In this document: positions 15,935-20,493 of the stretch, in pieces
Layout: each line of letters starts with the position of its first letter
How positions within the stretch are numbered: the stretch's first letter is position 1
NCBI GenBank assembly: GCA_937895645.1
Contig: CALBKQ010000036.1
Location: forward strand, 1-20,493
Source of the DNA: an uncultured Clostridia bacterium
Lineage (GTDB): Bacteria > Bacillota > Clostridia > Oscillospirales > Acutalibacteraceae
DNA: 20,493 bases
Direction of reading: 5' to 3'
Notes under the pieces: generated by a model
Database searches by the model: none
What the model was told of the DNA's origin: nothing
Seen by the model: the letters and a program-made list of their open reading frames with translations, nothing else
Translations under genes and position numbers: made by a program

Positions 15935-16177
15935 ATGAGATTAGATAAATACTTAAAGGTATCAAGAATAATTAAAAGAAGAACAATCGCAAATGAGGTT
16001 TGTGACGCAGGTAAGGTAAGTGTAGGTGGCAGAGTAGTCAAAGCATCTTATGATGTTAAAGAGGGCGACATTCTCGAAATCACATTCGGCGAAAAAACTA
16101 CAAAATATAAGGTTTTAACCGTAACCGAACACGCTACAAAGCAATCTGCACCAGATATGTACCAGGAAATCAAATAA
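15935..16177 (+). CDS. rqcP: S4-domain RNA-binding protein RqcP (YabO/Hsp15 family), 80 aa
   Basis: Small S4 RNA-binding protein that works with RqcH in ribosome-associated quality control, helping to add C-terminal alanine tails to nascent chains on obstructed large subunits. The S4 motif is clear: MRLDKYLKVSRIIKRRTIAN, then VSVGGRVVKASYDVKEGDILEI in two adjoining segments. It corresponds to YabO, consistent with upstream mazG (YabN) and flippase (YabM). AAGGAAA at 15922-15928 is the SD. It sits only 17 bases after the hup terminator and no good promoter is visible, so expression may depend on readthrough. The yabP-yabQ-divIC genes that often follow are absent here. Confidence 0.92.
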   Translation: MRLDKYLKVSRIIKRRTIANEVCDAGKVSVGGRVVKASYDVKEGDILEITFGEKTTKYKVLTVTEHATKQSAPDMYQEIK

Positions 16178-16203
16178 ATTTGTTTGACAAACTATAATTT
16201 AAC

Positions 16204-16241
16204 AAAACCAGTCAAGAGAGTTCTCCTCCTGACTGGTTTTT
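16204..16241. terminator. Bidirectional terminator between rqcP and the convergent sigma-serpin operon
   Basis: An 11-bp perfect stem (16204-16214 with 16230-16240) encloses a 15-base loop that can itself form a small GAG/CTC stem. AAAA on the left arm and TTTTT on the right arm make it a terminator in both directions. It ends 2 bases before the stop codon of the leftward gene, so it serves both convergent units. Confidence 0.85.
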
Positions 16242-16242
16242 C

Positions 16243-17463
16243 TTATCTGTATTCTAATGTATCAAGAATTTCCATAGCCTCTGTGCCGTACTCATTCCAC
16301 CAGCTATCTTGGGCATAATTCCAAATAAAGTAATCAACATCAGACTCAACATCAATTGTAATAAAACTCCACGCGTCACTGTTATCGTATATTCCCATAC
16401 TGCAAGTATGACCGCCGATTACAACTTCTTTACATTCAAGCCCTGTACCACAAACGCCGAAATTTTCATCACAAGCAAATAATATGCTACCCTCGTTTCT
16501 GCCCTCAGGCCAGAACTCGATAAAAAATGTGTATGCTAAATCTGAAAGTTCTTTGTGTTCAAGAGTTTCGTAAGTTGCATATTCCCAACCATCAGGAATA
16601 ATAAGTGACAACATTTTGTTATTTTTCTCGACTCTTACAACTTCACCTGTGCCCAATTCAACACGATTAAAAACAAGTTTCACATCGGTCCATTCAAGGT
16701 CTGCTATATCATCTGCCATTTCATTGTCTGGCTCAATCATCAAGTGCCAATATGCCATAGCACAATCCCCACATTCAGGCACATTAACATCAGTATAAAT
16801 ATAAAGTTTGCCATCGTCAGACATTTTAAGGTCAGTAACAGTATGAGTAATTGACAAACTTCCTTCTTCCAGAATAACAATAATCAATGGCTTTTCTTCA
16901 AAGTATTTTTCGTCATACTTTTCGCACTCTTTTGAGAATTCGTTGTTAAATTCTTTAACATATTTATTCAATTCTTCAACGGATTTGATTATTCTTATTT
17001 GTGGGAACATTATACCACTTGGTGTGTTGTAACTTCTGTAAGATGTTACAGAAAAATCGAGACCATTTTGTGTAGCAGGTGGAGTATCAATATAACCCAT
17101 TTCAATAAGTGAAACTATCACTTGTTCAGATAAATCCTTGTATTCACCGTCAGCGAGTTTTTTGCAGAAATAAACGCCTGTACCACCTGGGCAGCTTTCT
17201 TGTATTCCATCGTGGACAATCAATATTTTGTCACCATTTGTAAGACCTTCAAACATTTTCTCATTTTTACTTTGATTTGACATTTCAATAGGACTGTTAT
17301 CATCATCAATAATCATGTAACCCGTTTTGGTGACAAGAACTCTGCCCTCCATAATGCTGTAACCTTTGAATGAGGCAATACCAAACGCCACAAAACAAAT
17401 GGCAAATAGTAATAAAAGTATAGCAAGAATGGTTGCAAATACTACAAGTATTTTCTTTTTCAT
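16243..17463 (-). CDS. Membrane-anchored multidomain protein of unknown function, 406 aa (OB-like + PrcB-like + C-terminal domain)
   Basis: I cannot name a function. After MKKK a single hydrophobic helix (about residues 5-30) anchors the protein, leaving the rest outside. Residues ~35-115 form a small beta-rich segment (EGRVLVTKTGYMIID and NGDKILIVHDGIQESCPGG) resembling OB-like domains of clostridial envelope proteins. Residues ~130-270, with SVEELNKYVKEF, YDEKYFEEKPLIIVILEEGS and AYWHLMIE, resemble PrcB C-terminal-like domains. Residues ~280-406 form another soluble domain beginning LSLIIPDGWEY. Several Cys residues could form disulfides. A TTG at 17469 would add two residues, but the ATG at 17463 has GGAGGG six bases away. 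It starts 2 bases after the serpin stop, so it is the last gene of that operon. Confidence 0.7.
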   Translation of the reverse strand: MKKKILVVFATILAILLLLFAICFVAFGIASFKGYSIMEGRVLVTKTGYMIIDDDNSPIEMSNQSKNEKMFEGLTNGDKILIVHDGIQESCPGGTGVYFCKKLADGEYKDLSEQVIVSLIEMGYIDTPPATQNGLDFSVTSYRSYNTPSGIMFPQIRIIKSVEELNKYVKEFNNEFSKECEKYDEKYFEEKPLIIVILEEGSLSITHTVTDLKMSDDGKLYIYTDVNVPECGDCAMAYWHLMIEPDNEMADDIADLEWTDVKLVFNRVELGTGEVVRVEKNNKMLSLIIPDGWEYATYETLEHKELSDLAYTFFIEFWPEGRNEGSILFACDENFGVCGTGLECKEVVIGGHTCSMGIYDNSDAWSFITIDVESDVDYFIWNYAQDSWWNEYGTEAMEILDTLEYR

Positions 17464-17465
17464 AA

Positions 17466-18734
17466 TCAACCCTCCAAGTTTGTAACTGTACCAATAAAGA
17501 ATGGTACTTTGTTTTCGCAGTCAATTATCATATATACAAACGGACGGTCAAGATAAACTTCGTGTGGCTTTTCAGGCAAAGCAGTTGCACCATTAAGAAT
17601 TTCAGCAGTAACAGCACCGGCTTTTGTACCTTTTTCTGCAACAGAAATATATGTTTTGTGAAGAACTTTACTGATATAAAGATTGCCTTGTTCCCAAGTG
17701 CCGATACCCGTTAAATCTGCATCATCACCGTCAAAAGCAGTTTTAATGCCCATATTTTGTAACATTTCTGTAATATCAGCGGTGTAGTCATATTGGAATT
17801 TAGGAAGACTTGTTATTACTTTTTCATTCTTAACGTTATTAAGAAGCTTTGCGATTTTTTCACCTGAAAGATTTTCAACATAATCCTCTAGCTTAATGTT
17901 TTCATTAGGAAGTACCGCCGCAAAAGCGTACTTTGCACCAGCATAATATTTAAGAAATCCTGTTGAGTCGTCATCGCACAAGTAGTTGTATTCATCGCTA
18001 TACATAAAATCAACATTCTGACTACTACCGTTACGAGCATAGAAGGTATCTTCGTGTACTGCATATTCCTCATAAACATTTGCCCACTCTGCTTCAAATG
18101 CCAATGCATTCATAAGGCACATAAGAGTATAATCTGGGAGTGGCTCATCAATAATGCTTGGAATCATACCGTCAGTATTCTTTTCAACCCAGTTATTCAT
18201 ATCTTTAACGGTGTCTTCACTGTTAAAATCTACTGAATACATCTGGGGACTGTGATAATCTGCATTGATTTGTAAGAAATCATTGTTTACTTTGAATGTT
18301 TTGTCATTTGTAATCCAAAGTGAGTTTGCAAGTTTAAGTGAAAACTTTTCACCTTGCTCTAATGAGTTGATATAACTGTATAAATACTTGTTCATTTCCA
18401 CCACAGAAAGACCGAAAACATTTTCCATTTCTTTAAGTGTATCGTTGTTTGCACCATTTGCAGTCATTGAAAGTGCACAAAGTACTGAAAGGGGAGAGAT
18501 AAGAACATTATCACCATTTACCTGATTTTCTTTGAAAAGTGATACTGCAAAATCATAAAAAGCCTTGTTGCCGTCTGTTAAATCGTCAGATTTTTCAACG
18601 GGTTTAGGTGAAATGTCACTCATAAGATTTTTTGCGTTTACTTTGGCTGGTGTTGGTGCAGGATTTTCTCCACAAGCACTGAATGAAACAAGAATAAGGA
18701 TAATGCACAATAAAACTGAAATAATCTTTTTCAT
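17466..18734 (-). CDS. Serpin-family lipoprotein (secreted serine protease inhibitor), 422 aa
   Basis: Serpin with an N-terminal lipoprotein signal: MKKI, a hydrophobic core, and SFSAC with Cys21 as the lipidation site, followed by a Pro-rich linker. Serpin landmarks: LANSLW, MNALAFEAEWANVY, and the C-terminal LDRPFVYMI. The hinge EKGTKAGAVTAE (P17 Glu367, P15 Gly369, P14 Thr370, then small residues) is of the inhibitory type, able to insert into sheet A. Counting by the canonical 15-residue rule puts P1 near Ala383 in ILNGATAL, but the loop is about four residues longer than in alpha-1-antitrypsin, so P1 is uncertain. Small residues would suit elastase-like proteases. A strong AAGGAGG site precedes it, 25 bases after the anti-sigma gene. 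It is probably held on the cell surface. Confidence 0.92.
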   Translation of the reverse strand: MKKIISVLLCIILILVSFSACGENPAPTPAKVNAKNLMSDISPKPVEKSDDLTDGNKAFYDFAVSLFKENQVNGDNVLISPLSVLCALSMTANGANNDTLKEMENVFGLSVVEMNKYLYSYINSLEQGEKFSLKLANSLWITNDKTFKVNNDFLQINADYHSPQMYSVDFNSEDTVKDMNNWVEKNTDGMIPSIIDEPLPDYTLMCLMNALAFEAEWANVYEEYAVHEDTFYARNGSSQNVDFMYSDEYNYLCDDDSTGFLKYYAGAKYAFAAVLPNENIKLEDYVENLSGEKIAKLLNNVKNEKVITSLPKFQYDYTADITEMLQNMGIKTAFDGDDADLTGIGTWEQGNLYISKVLHKTYISVAEKGTKAGAVTAEILNGATALPEKPHEVYLDRPFVYMIIDCENKVPFFIGTVTNLEG

Positions 18735-18759
18735 AAGTTAAACCTCCTTAAAAAATGAG

Positions 18760-19389
18760 TTAAAACTTGTTGTCGTATCTTATATATGGTGTGTAAATAG
18801 TATCGGCAGGTTCACCATAAATCACATAAACTTTTTCACCCAACTTCAAATCTTTAATGAGTAGGGTGTCATATTTTGTATATCCAGACTCACAATAAAT
18901 TACAGTAACAACCTGATTTTTGTTGAAGTGTGTTTCTCCATTAACTTTAACTTGTTCTATAACACGCCCCTTAAAACTGTTTTCAGAAATTTCTGTAATT
19001 TCCATATAAACAGGGCTATAATGCCAACTTATGTCAGTTGAACTGCCAGAGCTTGATGCAGAACCTGTGCTTTCATCACGAAAACTACTGTTATCTTCAA
19101 ATTTGTTATTTTCGTTACTATTTTCTGTGTCGGCTATATCACCAAACATATCAACAGCATCATCCGTTTGGTTTGTACCACCATTGGAATTGGATTGTTC
19201 TTGTGTAGGTGCATTACTACCCATAAGCTTAAAACCACCAAAGATTGCAAGAACAATACAAGCTGCAACGGCTACATAATTAAGCCATAAATGTTTGTGG
19301 CGTTCAGGGTATTTTCTTAAAACATTGACACACTCAATCATATCGTCATCAATAAATTCAAGTGCGTCAAGAATTTGCTCTTGATTCAT
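18760..19389 (-). CDS. Single-pass membrane anti-sigma-factor-like protein, 209 aa
   Basis: Likely regulator of the ECF sigma factor encoded just upstream, called mainly from context. Residues 1-34 are acidic to basic and cytoplasmic (EQILDALEFIDDDMIECV), one helix at about 35-56 crosses the membrane, residues ~60-122 are a Ser/Asn/Thr-rich flexible linker, and ~125-209 form a small beta-rich extracellular domain (EITEISENSFKGRVIE, LGEKVYVIYGEPADTIY). I see no classical zinc-binding HxxxCxxC anti-sigma motif; the short N-terminus is of the type shared by several clostridial ECF partners. Its ATG overlaps the sigma stop codon (ATGA), so the two are translationally coupled. Release by regulated proteolysis is plausible but not shown. 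Confidence 0.75.
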   Translation of the reverse strand: MNQEQILDALEFIDDDMIECVNVLRKYPERHKHLWLNYVAVAACIVLAIFGGFKLMGSNAPTQEQSNSNGGTNQTDDAVDMFGDIADTENSNENNKFEDNSSFRDESTGSASSSGSSTDISWHYSPVYMEITEISENSFKGRVIEQVKVNGETHFNKNQVVTVIYCESGYTKYDTLLIKDLKLGEKVYVIYGEPADTIYTPYIRYDNKF

Positions 19390-19946
19390 ATCTCAAAGCC
19401 CTCCTTTTTAAGATATTCTCTTAAACTGTTGCGGGTGCGGAATAACAAAGTTTTAGTCTTTGATTCACTTATACCGCAGTATTTTGCAACATCTCTAACA
19501 GAATCAAGAAAATAATATCTGCCAATAAATACATTTCGCGCGTCATCGGAAAGTGTGCGTAAAAATGCGTTGATTGCCTCACCTAAAATTTGAGCCTCAT
19601 AATCTTTTTCAGGGGAGTTGTCACCTGAAATGCAATCTTCTAGTTCAGTAAGAGATAAGGCGTATTCACTACCTTGACGCTTTATTCTGTTGCGTTTACG
19701 GAAAATATCTATAGAAATTCTGCGAGTAAGTTTACCTAAATATGTTGATAAAACACTTGGCTTGTGAGGTGGCATAGAATTCCATGCTGCAAGATAAGTG
19801 TCATTTACGCTCTCAAAACTATCTTCTTTGTCAGACAAAATGTTGTATGCAATTTTATAAAGATAGTTTTCGTACTTTTCCTGTGTTTCGCGGATTGCAT
19901 TTTCATCACGATTCCAGTAAAGCTCAACAATTTTCTCGTCTTGCAT
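19386..19946 (-). CDS. ECF-type sigma-70 family RNA polymerase sigma factor, 186 aa
   Basis: Alternative sigma factor with only regions 2 and 4. Region 2 covers about residues 15-90 (KYENYLYKIAYNILSDKEDS, then VNDTYLAAWNSMP and LTRRISIDIFRKRNR). After an acidic linker, region 4 at about 128-182 (LSDDARNVFIGRYY, VRDVAKYCGISESKTKTLLF) is the helix-turn-helix that reads the -35 box. No C-terminal extension. The SD is AAGGGGGA. It heads a leftward operon with an anti-sigma-like protein, a serpin and a membrane protein, and a candidate ECF promoter lies 46-73 bases upstream. The signal is unknown; surface stress or protease exposure would fit the operon content. Confidence 0.92.
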   Translation of the reverse strand: MQDEKIVELYWNRDENAIRETQEKYENYLYKIAYNILSDKEDSFESVNDTYLAAWNSMPPHKPSVLSTYLGKLTRRISIDIFRKRNRIKRQGSEYALSLTELEDCISGDNSPEKDYEAQILGEAINAFLRTLSDDARNVFIGRYYFLDSVRDVAKYCGISESKTKTLLFRTRNSLREYLKKEGFEI

Positions 19947-19991
19947 TTATTTTCCCCCTTACAAACTAAATTCAGGTACCTTTCAACTATC

Positions 19992-20019
19992 ATCTCGTCA
20001 GAATTTCCAAAAGGTTACA
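19992..20019 (-). promoter_or_regulatory. Candidate ECF-type promoter for the sigma-serpin operon
   Basis: Read leftward: TGTAAC (20014-20019), a 16-base spacer, and CGAGAT (19992-19997). An AAC-containing -35 and CG-starting -10 at this spacing are the hallmarks of ECF-dependent promoters, and no good sigma-A box is apparent. It lies 46 bases before the sigma ATG, consistent with autoregulation. Confidence 0.55.
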
Positions 20020-20020
20020 A

Positions 20021-20493
20021 TTATTTTAATTTTATTATAACAATTACAAATATAAATTGCAATTGTAATTTATTTGATTTATATTTGTAACTCAAAATAC
20101 TGTATGCAGAGACGTCAGTTGAAGAATCATCACTATAGAATAAGGAAGTTTGAGTAGCTTTTCGATGATTTTCTTCATCCATCATTTCTTGTTTATTCGC
20201 AGAATAAGTAAAGGCAGAAATCTCCGCACTTGTAACCCTACCATCTTTATTTGTATCAATGTCATCAAAATGTTCAAGAATTTTATTTACCATTTCACTA
20301 GAATAAGCTCCAGAAGCAGCTAATTGCGTCAATTCAGAACGAGAAGCACCAGATCTTGAAATCACACTAGTTAGATTATTCATCTCATCTGCACCAATAA
20401 CTCCATCTCCATCTTTATCAACACCTGCTGGCCAACTTTCTGTTTCATTTTCAGTTACTCTATCTAGCGCAAAAACGGTAAAACCGTTTTTAA
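20021..20493 (-). CDS. EF-hand pair protein, C-terminal 157 residues (partial at right edge)
   Basis: The frame is open from the right edge to the stop at 20021, so the start is outside the window. Two calcium-binding loops are visible: DKDGDGVIGADE (bases about 20387-20422) and DTNKDGRVTSAE, with acidic residues at positions 1, 3 and 5 and Glu at 12, about 40 residues apart. This spacing fits a paired EF-hand rather than a dockerin, which has different conserved positions. After the second loop come a polar segment rich in Ser, Asp and Tyr and an odd final stretch, LQLQFIFVIVIIKLK, encoded by A+T-rich DNA that forms an inverted repeat. An internal ATG at 20383 would cut through the first EF-hand and is unlikely to be the start. 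Role unknown; possibly a secreted or surface calcium-binding protein. Confidence 0.7.
   Translation of the reverse strand, partial: KNGFTVFALDRVTENETESWPAGVDKDGDGVIGADEMNNLTSVISRSGASRSELTQLAASGAYSSEMVNKILEHFDDIDTNKDGRVTSAEISAFTYSANKQEMMDEENHRKATQTSLFYSDDSSTDVSAYSILSYKYKSNKLQLQFIFVIVIIKLK
20044..20090. repeat. A+T-rich perfect 14-bp inverted repeat at the 3' end of the EF-hand gene
   Basis: TTACAAATATAAAT (20044-20057) is the exact reverse complement of 20077-20090, separated by 19 bases. A second, mutually exclusive pairing exists (20042-20049 with 20063-20070), plus the small palindrome AATTGCAATT. It encodes the last codons of the EF-hand frame and lies upstream of the sigma-gene promoter. 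It may act as a weak terminator or mRNA 3' structure, or as a protein-binding palindrome. Confidence 0.6.
20471..20491. repeat. Perfect 9-bp hairpin at the right edge
   Basis: AAAAACGGT (20471-20479) pairs with ACCGTTTTT (20483-20491) around three A residues. In shape it resembles a compact terminator on either strand, yet it lies inside the open EF-hand frame (codons for NGFTVF). The window ends two bases later, so its context cannot be judged. Confidence 0.5.

Noticed and set aside
16184..16200. TTGACA followed closely by TATAAT downstream of rqcP
   Set aside because: The two boxes are only three bases apart instead of about 17, and no rightward gene follows.
19764..20090. 108-codon plus-strand frame across the sigma gene start and promoter
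   Set aside because: It overlaps the conserved sigma coding region, has no SD site and translates to Cys/Phe-rich text without domain features.
20021..20493. Dockerin domain suggested by two calcium-loop repeats
   Set aside because: The loops carry Glu at position 12 and are about 40 residues apart with no dockerin-type Leu/Lys-Arg recognition positions, so a paired EF-hand fits better.

Overview
The window looks like chromosomal DNA of a low-GC Firmicute of the class Clostridia, most plausibly a gut Oscillospiraceae/Ruminococcaceae-type bacterium. This rests on A+T-rich sequence, strong Shine-Dalgarno sites, extended -10 promoters, the Bacillus/Clostridium gene order around mfd-pth-glmU and recJ-rel-dtd, HemZ, RqcP and a secreted serpin. 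The placement is inferred from gene content only. It is mostly a dense housekeeping block, with one accessory-looking block at the right end. No gap between genes exceeds 132 bases. I saw no tRNA, rRNA, CRISPR array, insertion sequence or phage gene.

Left block (1-4033, minus strand): glmU, pth and mfd, transcribed leftward. They cover amino-sugar nucleotide synthesis for peptidoglycan, peptidyl-tRNA recycling and transcription-coupled repair. mfd runs off the left edge. The uridyltransferase half of GlmU has a strongly divergent active-site loop. At 4034-4165 two well-formed extended -10 promoters lie back to back, one for this operon and one for the rightward genes.

Middle block (4166-16177, plus strand): a membrane-anchored family 2 glycosyltransferase with its own promoter and terminator. 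Then comes a long, tightly packed co-directional run behind a consensus promoter: recJ, a bifunctional (p)ppGpp synthetase/hydrolase, dtd, a metallo-beta-lactamase-fold hydrolase, hemZ, a uridine-kinase-like nucleoside kinase, a MurJ/SpoVB-type flippase, mazG, hup and rqcP. The flippase-mazG-rqcP part matches yabM-yabN-yabO of Bacillus subtilis. The genes deal with DNA repair, stringent response, tRNA and ribosome quality control, nucleotide house-cleaning and envelope synthesis. A terminator follows hup, and a bidirectional terminator after rqcP closes the block.

Right block (16243-20493, minus strand): an apparent four-gene operon transcribed leftward. It encodes an ECF sigma factor, a single-pass membrane anti-sigma-like protein overlapping it by four bases, a serpin lipoprotein, and a membrane-anchored multidomain protein of unknown function. 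A candidate ECF-type promoter (TGTAAC-N16-CGAGAT) sits upstream of the sigma gene, suggesting autoregulation. The likely logic is that an envelope signal, possibly proteolytic, frees the sigma factor and raises surface protease inhibitor. This is the most interesting unit of the window. Upstream of it is the 3' part of an EF-hand protein gene that runs off the right edge and whose tail overlaps an A+T-rich perfect inverted repeat.
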